Shown piece by piece: positions 23,161 through 34,325 of a stretch of DNA of 64,000 nucleotides (positions are counted from its first letter, which is position 1; every line of letters starts with the position of its first letter). The notes below the pieces were generated by a model. The model was not told the origin of the DNA. It did no database searches and saw only the letters and a program-made list of their open reading frames with translations. The position numbers and the translations under genes are program-made. The stretch comes from Arctopsyche grandis (lineage: Eukaryota > Arthropoda > Insecta > Trichoptera > Hydropsychidae). The stretch covers positions 16,410,001 to 16,474,000 of the forward strand of contig NC_135365.1 in the NCBI RefSeq assembly GCF_051622035.1, written 5' to 3'.

Positions 23161-23720
23161 AATGAAGAGTGGTCATATGACGAGCGGTGATGAAACGATA
23201 AAATTCAAATGTTTGACAGTTGCAACAATCGTACCGTGGGGGTGGCGAAGGGTGAGGGGTGGGGGTGGTGTTGGTGAGTGTCAACTATCAGGTGGTGAAG
23301 AGAAGTGTGGTAGTGGCAGTGGCAGTGGCAGTGGCAGTGGCACGTGTGTGGCGTTTGGCGTTTGGCACGCACCGTGAACCATGCACCGTATACAGTACAC
23401 TGTGTGCTGTACAGTGGTCCACGCGACACGGAGCACGCCCACTTTTCGAGGCTCCGAATACGGGGAGGGGGCGCGGAGGCGGGGGCGGAGGCGGAGGGGG
23501 CGAGGGGCGACTTGCCGGTGTCTCCGTCAACCGACAGTCGCACCCGCTCAGCGCTCAGCGCACACCACACGCCACACGCCGCACGCCACACGCCACACAC
23601 CACACACTACACACCTCGCACGACACGCGCCACTCGCACTCGCCACCTACCGCATCTGCTCACCCCACACACTCTCACTTTCTCTTCCTCTAATGCACCT
23701 CTCACACTATACACATTGCG
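23161..23720. promoter_or_regulatory. GC-rich tract in the divergent exportin-5/Poc1 spacer
   Basis: This is the only large GC-rich block between the divergently oriented exportin-5 (starts 20262) and Poc1 (starts 25303). It contains (GTGGCA)n at 23308-23342, a G-rich run at 23462-23512 and a CACACGCC-like repeat at 23560-23640. Overlapping frames on both strands are composition artefacts. A promoter or untranslated first exon is plausible from position and composition only. Confidence 0.35.
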
Positions 23721-23797
23721 CATACGTTTCGCTGAATATTTTTACTAAACTCCTATCTCCCTTTTATTGGCGATTGGTGCAACCCGAGACTGACTAC

Positions 23798-24724
23798 CAT
23801 TGATATAGAATAACCTAGATGCGCCTTACAATACATTTTTGGTCGGATATCTTGTCGCCACTAACTGAGGGGTGTGGGGGGGTTTAAAACTAGCGGGGAA
23901 GTTGGAAAAAAAAGGTTGTGGGAATCTCGTCACATTCATCAAAACATTTACTGCGACGCAGAATACATTCCCAAAACCAGTCGAAGCACACCTGCAGCCA
24001 TTATACTAAACTCAAGCGGAACGCCCCTACCAGTCGAGCGGAACCAAAACGGTCGAAGCACACCGCAGCCATTAAACTACATCGAGCGGAACGGCGCCAA
24101 TCGTTCCAGAAAATTCTACCCCATCGACAAAAGCACATTCCTCGCTTACGCATCAACAACCACCACCACGGGTCAGGCGATACCAGAAACACTATAAAAG
24201 GAGGTACAACCCAAACAACGCCAGTCGACCCACAGCAGCAAGCGTCGACACACAGCAGCAGACCAGTCGACATCCAGCTTCTGACTTGCCACCACTACAC
24301 TACGCGGACTTGGAAGATCAACCAGCCGAACGAGCCAGCAACACACTGCCGCATCCAGAGACCTTCTTAACATAGCCGAACGCCGAGGCAGCAACACACT
24401 GCCGCATCCAGAGACCTTCTGAACATAGCCGAATGCCGAGCCAGCGACACTCTACCATATCCAGAGACCGCTGAACGACATACTTTTGCCCAAATATAAT
24501 ACCTTTGTACAATAATTAGGCAAACAATAAAACTTTATTAAAACAAGCACAACAGTGTTTCGTTAGGTTGGGATACGGTCAACACATACCTACCCCGCCT
24601 ACAAGGTTTTTTTCCCTACGACGCAGCGGTCGGCATTTTTTCACCACTTCCCCGCTAGTTAAACCCCCCGCACCCCTCAGTTAGTGACGACAACATTTCC
24701 GCATATCTATCGATAATACCTTAT
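23798..24724. mobile_element. TIR element family F copy 3, interrupted by a solo LTR
   Basis: It starts CATTGATATAGAATAACC and ends near ATATCTATCGATAATACC. The inner blocks GAGGGGTGTGGGGGGGTTT (left) and GTTAAACCCCCCGCACCCC (right) are inverse copies and match copies 1 and 2. The solo LTR splits the A-rich segment after the left block. Confidence 0.7.
23917..24603. mobile_element. Solo LTR (fossil LTR retrotransposon), nested
   Basis: It begins TGTGGGAATC and ends CCGCCTACA, with a 4-bp duplication AGGT on each side (23913-23916 and 24604-24607). A TATA motif TATAAAAGG (about 24195) and AATAAA (about 24525) are ordered as in an LTR. About 58-bp tandem units with ACACACTGCCGCATCCAGAG lie at 24315-24475. 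No internal viral-type genes are present, so this is a single-LTR remnant; its 4-bp duplication suits Gypsy-type elements. Confidence 0.75.
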
Positions 24725-25227
24725 TGCAACCTGTGGTTGCTATTTAGGAACTGATTATGGCAAATTTCGTAAATATCGTGTGTAGATATCGGTAGTGTGG
24801 ACGTAGCCATTGACTAATTCTCACGAGAAAATTACTAACACGAGTATTGTTCACATGAAGTTTCCACAAACGGAAAACCAACAGCTATTAAAAACAAAAT
24901 GAAGAGAAAAAAAAAACAATATAAAACTACATTCAGTACTTGTGTCTGTCACAAAAATTCAACATGCCCGAATTACGACCTCTCCAATAAATCAACCTGG
25001 TGATTTAAATAACCGCACAACAGACACACAATATAAAAGTAGACTCAATATAAAAGTAGACTCAATATAAAAGTAGAAAAGTAGTTTAACGGATATTGTC
25101 ACATTTGTAACAGAATCACTCAGAGCTGATAGAAAAACTTTTAAAAATGATATAATTAAATAATTAATTAGATGGTGTGGTGTATTCGTGTAAAAAAAGT
25201 AAAAATGAGAGATGGTAGCATATCGGC
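24725..25227. other. Poc1 upstream region
   Basis: AT-rich. A short tandem array of an 18-bp unit (ACTCAATATAAAAGTAG) lies at 25030-25078. The Poc1 promoter must lie here or further up, but no core element is clear. Confidence 0.4.
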
Positions 25228-25302
25228 GTGTTACGATCTGCAAGAGGCAGTTGGTGTCGGTTGCCAACGGTGGCCGGGTTTGAATTTGTAAATAAAGTCG
25301 AG

Positions 25303-28300
25303 ATGAACGAGATGAAGAAGCAGAAGGAGGATCGGCTGGAGCTGGTGGACTGCGGCGAAGGAGACCCCGCCCTCGAGAGACACTTTCGCGGGCCGCGGGC
25401 TCTGGTTTCGGCCGTTTCCTTCCATCCGAGCGGCCACCAGCTCGCCTCTTCTTCTCACGACAATTGTCTCACGGTTGGTTCCCATTCCTCGTACATTACG
25501 TTCCAATTAGAATCGTCTTTACTCTATACAACTGGACTACTTCTTTTCGCATATAATTCATTATAGGCTAGACTATATTTCCAAGGCAAAGTTACAATAT
25601 TCAAAGATGTCAATCTTATAACTAGCTTAATGCGGATGCGCTCGGCGTCGCTCATATGTACAATATTACATTTCCAAGACTAAAAATATTCAATATCGAA
25701 TCATTTTGGCTTAGGTCACACTGGGTGTATGTTCCTGTTTGTGCTAGAACGTTTGAAACTTTTCTAAGATTGTCGATATATTATATTTATAATAAAAAAT
25801 TGCCCATTGAAGTAATGAAACTATAATAATTTATATTAAAAGTGCTTGTGTATATGTTTAATTGCTTTTTAAGATTATTATAAGTCATTTTTAGGTATAT
25901 TTATAATTTGGAGAGCTTCAAATGAAGTAGGTGTATTGGATCAGTAGCTTTCAACGATCACTCTAGAAATTTTCCTTCCAGTCTACCTTTAAACACTGAT
26001 TATCGCAGTATAATTCATAAATTAAATTAAATCGATTTTCACGATACTGTAAGGGTATGGAGTCGCAAGAACAAAATCTCCATGCAGAAATGAGGTAACT
26101 GTCGAGACGCAAGTTTTTATGTCTTGTTGAACTGAAGAAGGAAGTAAAGCAGTTACTATAATCAGAAATATTTAGTCTTAATGTAATTATTATTTCTCTT
26201 CCAGATATTTTTACACTGATAAATAAGATATCTTCTTTCTTCTTGTCGAGTGTCGTGTTCATTTCCATCATCTGGGATCTGGGACCAAATTGAAAGCAAC
26301 GTTTAGGAACAATTCCGCTAGTTCTTTAATTTAACCTGACCAACTTATGGGAGACCGTCTTTTGGCTCGCCTTCCCTTTAGTGTTCCAGTGACTACCAGC
26401 TTTCTAGACTCCACAACCTTCCTAGCAATGTGGTCGAAGTAGGAAAGAATCCTTTTTCTACATGTTGTGGAGTCTGTAAAACTCTCAGCTCTTTGAGGAT
26501 GGAGATGTTCATTTGTCTTGCAGTCTGTGGAAATGCGTAGGATCCGCCTCCAGCACCACAATTATTTTTTAGCATTCATATCTCGACTCCATACAAAGAA
26601 ATGAGGATCACAAGAATTCCCACCATGCTGATTTTTATTTTTCTCATTATAGAACGGTTTTTCTATGTCTATGTTAGACTGATTATCGCTGTATAGGCCA
26701 TTCCAATTCTTCTGCAGATTTCTGATTGGCATCCTCCTTCTCTTGAGATCTAGGCACCTAAGTAAATAAAATCGTTGACTTCCTCATATTCATTTCAACC
26801 ATTGGACTTTATGAGAGGCTTGGATATGTCAACAAAGACGATTTATGTTTTGTTTTTGTTTGTCTCTAGACCCAAGTTTACATACTCTTTATTTCATTTC
26901 ATCCTCGTTGCTGACCATTAACACTGTCATTAACAAATCTTATATTAAAAACCTTTCTGTCGCCTATTATGCCATCTTTCCATTTGTCCACTACTTTTCT
27001 CATTTTGTAGTCCCCTTATATTTTAAAAAGATCAGGAAATAGTATGCAATTAAGATACATACATATATGCTTTTAAAAAACAAACTGGCTTTTTGCGATA
27101 TATTTGCATACAAAAAGTTTCGATTCTCTTAGTCTGTGCAATAGTTAAGATGTTAAAAACCACTAATAGATTTAACTTTTATTTATACTATATATTATGT
27201 CTGCATAAACTTTCTAATATAAATTCAATATAATATTAATTTTTCAGTTGTGGAATTTCAATTCGAATTCGAGATGTGTCCGTTTCCAAGGACACACCGA
27301 CGCAGTGATGGACTTGTCTTTTTCCCCATCTGGCAAATTGATAGCGTCCTGCTCACGCGACAAATCGATCAGACTCTGGGTACCTTCCATCAAAGGTGAA
27401 AGTGGAGAGTTTCGCGCCCATTCTCAGACCGTCAGATCGGTGGATTTTTCACCGTGTGGACAAAAAGTGTGTATTAATTCATATACAATTATACAGCTTT
27501 AGTTGTTTCTATGTTTAAAATCAAAAATACTTTCAGATATTGAGTGCATCCGACGACAAGACTATCAAGCTGTGGACGGTGTTTAGGAAAAAGTTCTTGC
27601 AATCGTACGTCAATCACAAGAATTGGGTGCGGTGTGCGAAATTCCGCTCCGATGGAGCCATGATAGCATCGTGTTCAGACGACAAAACCATAAAACTGTG
27701 GGACTCGAACAATTCTCAATGCATTCACACGTATCAGGAGTATAAAGGTCACGGGGTACATTTATCCTGGCACCCTTCTGATTATTACCTCGCTGTCGGT
27801 TTGTCCAACGGCACGGTAAAACTATACGACGTGAGGAGCCACAAGCTTCTACAACATTATAGGTAAGCAAGTGAAAATCGATCGATGCTTAAAATCGGTT
27901 TTGTTTATTATTAATCGATTCATTTTACAGGGCCCATGACCAATCCATTTCACAGATTGCTTTTCATCCTACTGGCAATTTTCTCATTACGGCTAGTCAA
28001 GATAGTACTATGAAGGTATACTGGAATAAATTCCAGCTTTGATTCGGTCTTGTGTCTTGAAATTAAAGAATAAACTTACGAACAATATTACTTCTCTTTC
28101 AGATTTTAGATTTGCAGGAGGGTCATCCTTTATATACTTTAATAGGTCACACTGGCGGGGTGACTGCCGTAAACTTTTCGAAAGATGGAGAATATTTTGC
28201 TTCAGGTGGTGCTGATAAACAGGTCTATATTTGTTTCAACTAATTATTATTTAATTTATTGTACATAAAAATTTAGTTTTGTATATTTTTATTGTAGATA

Positions 28301-28901
28301 ATGGTGTGGAAAACTAATTTTGTGGACTCGCCAAATTTCGACGATACTAAAGAAAACTTGTACAATTTTGATAGAACGCCTAGTATGAAAGGAGAGTTGG
28401 GCGATTTGAACGCGTCCCGAGTTGTAGATGCAAGAAAATCGATATTTCATTGCAGTGAACCCGGGGAAGAGGTAGCGAATGTGTGCTGATTAAATTTATT
28501 GACAAATTTATTTATTGTAAAATTCTTCAAAACATTATATAGTATGAAATTTAAGGTTTTTTTATTTAATATATTTTTTTAATCAAAGAATGACGAAATT
28601 GAAGAATAATTTCAGTTCAAAAATTAGCACTACTCAGATTGAAGATAGCTTATATATTGAAGATCACACGCCTCGATCTCCTCCTGAAATTTACAGTGGT
28701 TTTGAAGATCGTGTTAAAAATTGTGATTGTTCATCAAGATTGTGCGATGATAAAGAGAATCAGTTGAATGTCACTTTCAATAACACAACAATTAATACAT
28801 TTCCTATTGTAAAAACTATTGTATGCCACTTGAACTCTGTTCATTTGGTACTTCATGCACTGGATCAAAGATTGTCAATATTAGAAGATCATCGTAATTG
28901 A
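25303..28901 (+). CDS. Poc1: POC1 centriolar WD40 protein, complete
   Basis: POC1 is a core centriole/basal-body protein needed for centriole stability and ciliogenesis. Exons: 25303-25473, 27248-27466, 27537-27862, 27931-28015, 28103-28222, 28298-28471 and probably 28605-28901; about 463 residues. Seven WD repeats are visible, with blades ending or containing [56 protein letters not shown] and IMVWKTNF. The order and the CRDKS, SASDDKT and DVRSHKLL signatures are those of POC1A/B. The last exon encodes the C-terminal coiled-coil POC1 motif ([20 protein letters not shown]). The exon 6 to 7 junction is uncertain: the stronger-looking acceptor before 28589 would break frame, whereas one at 28603-28604 keeps it. 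Reading through the exon 6 donor gives a shorter form ending VANVC (stop 28487). The start is the first ATG in frame. Confidence 0.94.
25474..27247 (+). other. Poc1 intron 1 with a LINE relic
   Basis: It holds the minus-strand LINE fragment at 26290-26830 and AT-rich sequence. A minus frame at 25963-26271 follows the LINE and is probably its decayed 3' region. No extra Poc1 exon was recognised. Confidence 0.5.
26290..26830 (-). pseudogene. LINE reverse transcriptase relic, copy 2
   Basis: On the minus strand, [11 protein letters not shown]-type sequence and [20 protein letters not shown], then [19 protein letters not shown], match the relic at 7633-9560. The order is as in the C-terminal part of insect endonuclease-reverse-transcriptase proteins. 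Stops and frameshifts are present. Confidence 0.75.
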
Positions 28902-28926
28902 TTTTTCACTGTGAATTAAAACAACA

Positions 28927-29448
28927 GTACTTGTTCACTAGTCAGGCTTGCGCTTCGCTCTCAAAAACCAATTGTTACGCTTCACTGTGACATCAAATTT
29001 CGACACTTTATCAATAGATGCCTCGAGTAATGACATCAGTTTGGGAAGTGTATACATGTCTTTTTCATTTTATACTTGTTTAAGTCTGTTCTTACGTTTT
29101 ATACTTATTTAATAACAATGGTATTAATAGCTCCTTCTGGACTCTTTCAAGACATCTTCATTTCAATAGATGCCTCAACATCAGTTTGGGAAGTGTATAC
29201 ATGTCTTTTTCATTTTATACTTGTTTAAGTCTGTTCTTACGTTTTATACTTATTTAATAACAATGGTATTAATAGCTCCTTCTGGACTCTTTCAAGACAT
29301 CTTCATTTCCGTTATAAGGTTAGAATTAATTTTAAAATTATATGTAACTGCTCCATCTGTTGACAACATGTTAGTGTGAGTGCGAGACGTGTTGTCGCAA
29401 CAATTGGGTTTTGAGAGCTGGTTGCAAGCCTAACTAGTGAGCAAGTAC
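28927..29448. mobile_element. hAT-type MITE in the Poc1 3' region, with an internal tandem duplication
   Basis: Ends GTACTTGTTCACTAGTCAGG and CTAACTAGTGAGCAAGTAC are inverted repeats of about 50 bp. AAAACAAC lies on both sides, an 8-bp target duplication typical of hAT. Inside, a block of about 145 bp (from ATAGATGCCTC at about 29017) is repeated almost exactly at about 29166. The insertion begins about 25 bp after the Poc1 stop codon. Confidence 0.85.
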
Positions 29449-29468
29449 CAAAACAACTGCTTAAATGT

Positions 29469-29474
29469 AATAAA
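29469..29474 (+). terminator. Candidate Poc1 polyadenylation signal
   Basis: The AATAAA after the hAT MITE; none occurs between the stop codon and the MITE. If used, the Poc1 3' UTR carries the whole element. Confidence 0.45.
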
Positions 29475-30004
29475 TTACACTTTTTACTATAATAGTTTGA
29501 TTCATCTTTGAGAAATTCATTATTGATATAAAAATAAAAATGCTCATTAATTGATTAATATATTATTATAATATTAAAAAATGCCAAAAATCACATGCTT
29601 CTGTGTATAGAAGGTATTTACATGGATAAAAATTTAAATATAATTAATTTAGATGTATGTTTGTATATGAATATAACTAGTATAAAAATATTTTAGAACA
29701 TATGTATGTATATATAGTCAACAAACAAGTCTAATGTCAAACAATGTATAAAAAAAATCAAAAAGTTTTGTTATGCTTTGACTGAATATAAATAAAATAA
29801 ACTAAAAAAAATCAAATAGCTTTATAAAATTATTATGGTTACAATTCATATTTTTTAGAATGATAAAATGACTTCTTATATATATATAATAATAGTACAT
29901 ATGTATATAAAAAAGCTGCATAAAAAAATTAATTTCGTTAGTTATCAGTCTATGCATACATATAGAATAATAGACGAATTTGGAATAGTGACATAGGATC
30001 TGCC
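29475..30004. other. AT-rich spacer between Poc1 and Atox1
   Basis: Convergent intergenic region holding both 3' ends. Only simple TA/TACATA motifs are visible. Confidence 0.5.
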
Positions 30005-30353
30005 TTATTGCTGTCCTAAATATGTCACTTTTTTCCCAGTTTTTTTCAACGTATCTAATAACTCGTCAGCTGTCATGGTAGAGGTGATGGTAACTCTCTT
30101 TTCAGTCAGACTTATGTCGAAACTTTCGACTCCTGATGTTTTCAGTCTGTTGAGAATTCTCTCAACAGCGCCCGAACATCCCTCGCATGTCATTTCAACT
30201 TCGAATTTGTGTACCTGAAGAAAATTCAAATATTTTAATTACATAAAAGGGCAAAATTTGTATTTAATTTGGGTAGTTATATAATGAAAAGCAGTTAAAT
30301 GTGCAATTGAAATAATATTAGAACATTTAATAGTCACTACTAACAGATGCCAT
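30005..30353 (-). CDS. Atox1: Copper chaperone Atox1, complete, two exons
   Basis: This small cytosolic metallochaperone delivers Cu(I) to the P-type ATPase ATP7. Exon 1 (30353-30345) encodes only Met-Ala-Ser before a GTTAGT donor; exon 2 (30214-30005) follows TTCAG. The 72-residue product reads MASVHKFEVEMTCEGCSGAV onward and ends KKTGKKVTYLGQQ. It has the copper-binding MTCxGC motif at residues 11-16 and the conserved C-terminal KTGK lysines, as in Drosophila Atox1 (MTVHEFKVEMTC). The ferredoxin-like fold length is normal. The nine-base first coding exon is why the open frame alone looks like an unrelated start (MNFLQ). It is convergent with Poc1. Confidence 0.95.
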
Positions 30354-30619
30354 GGTGCTGATGAACGTCAAAGTGACAGCTAATCAGAAAAACTGTTGGT
30401 CCAAAAAGCCGCTTATTCAACCTAATAGCGATTGTGAAAGTTTGCATTCCTTTTTATATTAAAATTGAAATGTCGCAATACGCTGATTGGACATATTTCT
30501 AAATTAAAATAAATAATGCTGTTTCACCTTTTTTCGCCTTCAAGAGAAATGTAGAATGTGCAGTATTAGACAACTTTTAAATTTAAATAATTAATACGTG
30601 TATGGTTTAATAATAATTT

Positions 30620-31260
30620 TTCTTCTTCTTAATACCTTGTCCGCATCCGAACGTCGGAGACCATCACGTCGATTATTTGAAGATATTCGCATCGGTCTTT
30701 AGCGGCTAGGAACAGACCTTTGGCACTCATATTGGTCCACATGCGCATATTTCGAAGTCAAGACAACTTCTTCCTGTAAATCCATTTTCTACTTTCTATT
30801 TTCCCATCGTTAACAAACGGAGAAAATCGTATTTTGGACCCCGTATCATGTGTCCGAGGTACTTCATATTTCTCCGCATGAAGACAGAAACAAGTTCTCT
30901 GCCTCTCCCTATCATGCCGAGGACAGCTTCAGTTGATACTTTTTTGGTTCACGGGATCTTCAGGATACGCCTATAGACCCACATCTCAAAAGTTTCGATG
31001 TGACTGATCATCCTGGTCTTCAGAGTCCACATTTCACATCAATATAGCAATACTGTTCAGACGTAGCTCTTCACGAATATCAAACGCAGATGAAGATTGA
31101 GATGCTTGTTTGTAAGCGCCGCCTTCATTTTGATAAACGCTGTTCTAGCCATTTCGATGCGGATTCTTAAATTATCACCTGGGTCCATCTCTTCACATAA
31201 CTATTTACCCAGGTATTTAAATCTTTTGACTCTTTCTAACACCTCTCCATCCAACGTTAG
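30620..31260 (-). pseudogene. LINE reverse transcriptase relic (third fragment)
   Basis: Minus-strand frames give ETWTLKTRMISHIETFEMW-like and VYRRILKIPWT-like blocks. These are followed by GRGRELVSVFMRRNMKYLGH-like residues, the fingers/C-terminal region of insect LINE reverse transcriptases. Decayed, with stops and frameshifts; no intact domain. Confidence 0.7.
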
Positions 31261-31380
31261 ATCAATAATAATAATTCAAGGAAAATATTTTGAATGGAGC
31301 AGTTATTGATCGATTATAGTTTCACACCAAAACATAATGGGTTTAACTTTAGAAAAAAAAATTACTTACTACAATAACAG

Positions 31381-31870
31381 TGTAACGTGGGATCTTGAGA
31401 GAGTATCTGCTATCTAAGTGCATTTGTAGGTGAACAATAGAGAGTCCCCGGATTTCACAGATAACAAAGACAACCTCAGAACCGGGGCGAGTGTATACGA
31501 CTCGCCACAATAGATGGATAGCCAACGGATCGGGGATGCTATACTGGGCAACTTGTCCTTTGTAAGGAGGTACACACGGTAGAACAAGTATTCTGGAGCG
31601 AGTGCTGGTTACGTGTGGACGTGGACGGTAGTTGGACTATTCGTCACATTGTGGTGGTCACAAAGAGAATTTTTGCCTCAAGTTCTCGTTAGTATGATAG
31701 TTATCGTTAGTATGATGGACTTTTCGGCTGCCAGATGTTCCGTTACAGAGATTTCAGTGATTTTGTGACCAGTAATCACCGAACCGTGTGGACCTCTGGA
31801 ATCATTGAATAAATGTTGTGAAGCGACTGTGGCCTTTCATTTGGATCTTGAACCCACCCCTACGCTACAA
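31381..31870. mobile_element. Candidate solo LTR (fossil), containing a family A MITE
   Basis: It starts TGTAACGTGGGATC and ends CCCACCCCTACGCTACA, imperfect inverse ends of TG...CA form. AATAAA lies near 31807. It is interrupted by the family A element at 31627-31785. The target duplication is not clear, so the assignment is tentative. No internal genes. Confidence 0.45.
31627..31785. mobile_element. Family A MITE, short type
   Basis: GGTAGTTGGACTATTCGTCAC to TAATCACCGAACC, interior as at 3293 but with a deletion of about 40 bp. GTGGAC on the left and GTGTGGAC on the right are consistent with a worn target duplication. Confidence 0.75.
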
Positions 31871-31963
31871 TAGTATTAAAACATTTCAACCCTCCAAAGA
31901 ATGTACAATACAAGCAAATTCGGCAAACATAAACATAATATAACACACATAACCGTAATATAT

Positions 31964-32043
31964 ATTTCACTTCTCGCACTCGTGACCATATAAATATATA
32001 TGTATACATATATTTATATAATCACGAGTGCGAGAAGTGAAAT
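31964..32043. repeat. Perfect 22-bp inverted repeat with AT loop
   Basis: ATTTCACTTCTCGCACTCGT continues to GA and pairs exactly with TCACGAGTGCGAGAAGTG and AAAT at 32022-32043. The 36-bp loop is itself TA/TACATA palindromic. Possibly a minimal MITE; no partner copy seen. Confidence 0.75.
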
Positions 32044-32379
32044 TTTGTTATGAATTAATCTTTGAACATATTAAAAACGATAAGTGTCAAAATATTTGAT
32101 CCCATAAAATTTCTGAGAAATTTGTACATCTTTTTTTTTAGTTAAACGAAATAACAAAACAAATAGGTTTTAAGTCCAGAACATTAAAATAAATACACGT
32201 ATGCAGGTAGGATATTTAAAATTTGCATTAAACTTGAATCTCATATGTACCTACAAATTATTTTTCAAAAAATTGGCATTTTTAAAATTGATAGAAATAT
32301 ACTAAGAGGGAAATTTATCGCCTTTTTCTGGATTTTCTAAATGCATATGATAAGATAAATCATTGTTTTATTTTTAAAA

Positions 32380-32600
32380 TCTCCTTATTATTCATTTATT
32401 ATGTTCACAAAAGCACAATACATATATACATAGGTACCTACATACATATATCTTAAGTCTATTTAAATACCTACTGATCTAATTGTGTTTGATCTATTTT
32501 ACATATTATTTTCCTTGTTACTTATTATAATATTATTTTAATTTAATGTTAGTGTTTAAGGCATAATAGGGAAAAAACCTATTAACAATCAAATATAATA
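32380..32600. repeat. Dispersed repeat family G, copy 1
   Basis: CTACTGATCTAATTGTGTTTG and GGCATAATAGGGAAAAAACC match, with divergence, 40630-40830 and 56345-56425. Probably LINE or DNA-element 3' sequence; the class is unknown. Confidence 0.5.
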
Positions 32601-33770
32601 TCTGCCTCAGATGAAATCTACCTAATATCAATGGCTCGTGTTTCTATTCTGGCACGTACTTTACGATATTGGAAGTGATATATTATAATTTCAAGACCCA
32701 TATCCGGACTGGGCAATGTTTATTTTTTTTAAATAGATACGAGATGAAGACATTGAACGCTATTGAGAGAGAATAATAAAAATGAGAGTGTCAGTCGTAT
32801 TCCGTTCTTTACTGCAGTCTAACTATCTCCTTCACCGAAAACTTCTTGCTATTTTTTTTATTATAAATAAACACACACATTGTGTACAAAAACTTTTTGT
32901 CGTTGTTAAGGCACACGTCAATAAGTAAGTATTGTTTTAGAATCCTATTTAAATACTTTCATAGTTTCTTGAATAAAATAAAAATTTCCGCATGGTTCTA
33001 ACAAACAGAATAATTATATACAATTAAATGTGTAGGTATGTATGTACTCACATATGTATATGTATAATATATATATCCAGACAATATTGATAAAATTGTG
33101 ATAAAGCAAATCATATAAGTAATTATAAAATATTACATACATACATACATACATATATTATTAATGATTCATTAGCGACACGTTTTACGTTCTACGTCTG
33201 TTTTATTTTGTGAGAAATAAGCTAACGATTATAATACGTGTTGTTATTATTACAACGTCTTGCAAATTTTACATACTACATATTATATAATAATTTGCAA
33301 CTAATTACATGTTTTATTGAGAATTTTAATTTACAAACAGTAAGAAATCATGAAATAAATACCTACTTATTACAATACGACTAGCTTATCATTTTTATTA
33401 TTACATACCTCCTTTACGTTTCACTTACGACTACAATTCAGGAAAAAGTTTGCCACTTATCCGATCGTTTTCATACTTTGCCATATTGCTCATTTTGGTC
33501 ATCAATATAAGTAAATGGATCCTCCGCCATTACGATGGTGCAAAAATATCGCGTAAGACGCGTTTTAAATCTGCCCGGCGAGACATTCGTTGACGTCTAT
33601 CCACCGTTTGTTTATTAGTTTTTAACATAGATGGCGGTAGCAAAATAAAATAATGGTATTTTTATTCAAAATAATGTAGGAAGTCCTGGGTATAGGGGGG
33701 GGGAGGTTGCAGGAGAGAGACAATTAAAAGGCGATCTTAGTCAATGATCCACGTTTATTGTTCGTATATA
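32601..33770. other. AT-rich intergenic region
   Basis: Contains TACATA microsatellites, a G run near 33690 and the inverted copy (33445-33515) of the repeat at 17150. No gene recognised. Confidence 0.45.
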
Positions 33771-33850
33771 GGTCTGTTCATACCTATCCAGCACGACCCA
33801 TATCCTGCAGGTGTCATGCAAGTGCGGATAGTATTTTTTGTACTAATTTT
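33771..33850. mobile_element. A2 palindromic element, partial copy
   Basis: GGTCTGTTCATACCTATCC and TGCAAGTGCGGATAGTATT match the 3684-4169 copy; only the left half is present. Confidence 0.65.
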
Positions 33851-33921
33851 CAACTTGAACAATAAATGGTCTGAATTTAATTGGTAAGTAATTTTAAATG
33901 CTTTTGGTATATAAAACTATT

Positions 33922-34325
33922 CGGTCTCCGTGATTTGACAGAATGTTAAATTACAGAAAACGCAAATATCAGAATGCAAAGATCAAAAATCGAAAGATCT
34001 TAAGTCGAAAGATAAAAAAAAATGGTGCATGGTAAACGGTACATACTCACGTACATACTCACTTAATTTGCGCGAGCAGGATACAACAGGAACAAGAGGA
34101 ACATGCTTTTCCTCCCGTGTTAATGTGCGCGCGCAGAATACGGGAGGAAAAGCATGTTCCTCTTGTTCCTGTTGTATCCTGCTCGCGCAAATTAAGTGAG
34201 TATGTACCGTTTACCATGCACCATTTTTTTTTGATCTTTCGACTTAAGATCTTTCGATTTTCGATCTTTGCCTTCCGATATTTGCGTTTTCTGTAATTTA
34301 ACATTCTGTCAAGTCACGTAGACCC
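33922..34325. mobile_element. Foldback family B copy 2, complete, 9-bp target duplication
   Basis: Left arm CGGTCTCCGTGATTTGACAG and right-arm inverse GGGTCTACGTGACTTGACAG begin near-perfect arms of about 190 bp that meet around 34110-34125. AAAACTATT flanks both ends exactly (33913-33921 and 34326-34334). Long arms plus 9-bp duplications are Mutator-like. The open frame on the minus strand is palindrome sequence, not a gene. Confidence 0.9.

Noticed and set aside
23205-23803. Five overlapping 80-144-codon frames
   Set aside because: Low-complexity GTGGCA and CACACGCC repeats keep several frames open at once; no domain or splice support.
24001-24512. Frames across the solo LTR as genes
   Set aside because: They are translations of the LTR's tandem units; no known protein.
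25228-25302. Upstream extension of Poc1 exon 1
   Set aside because: The frame extends but begins at GTG, not ATG; the first ATG at 25303 fits the family.
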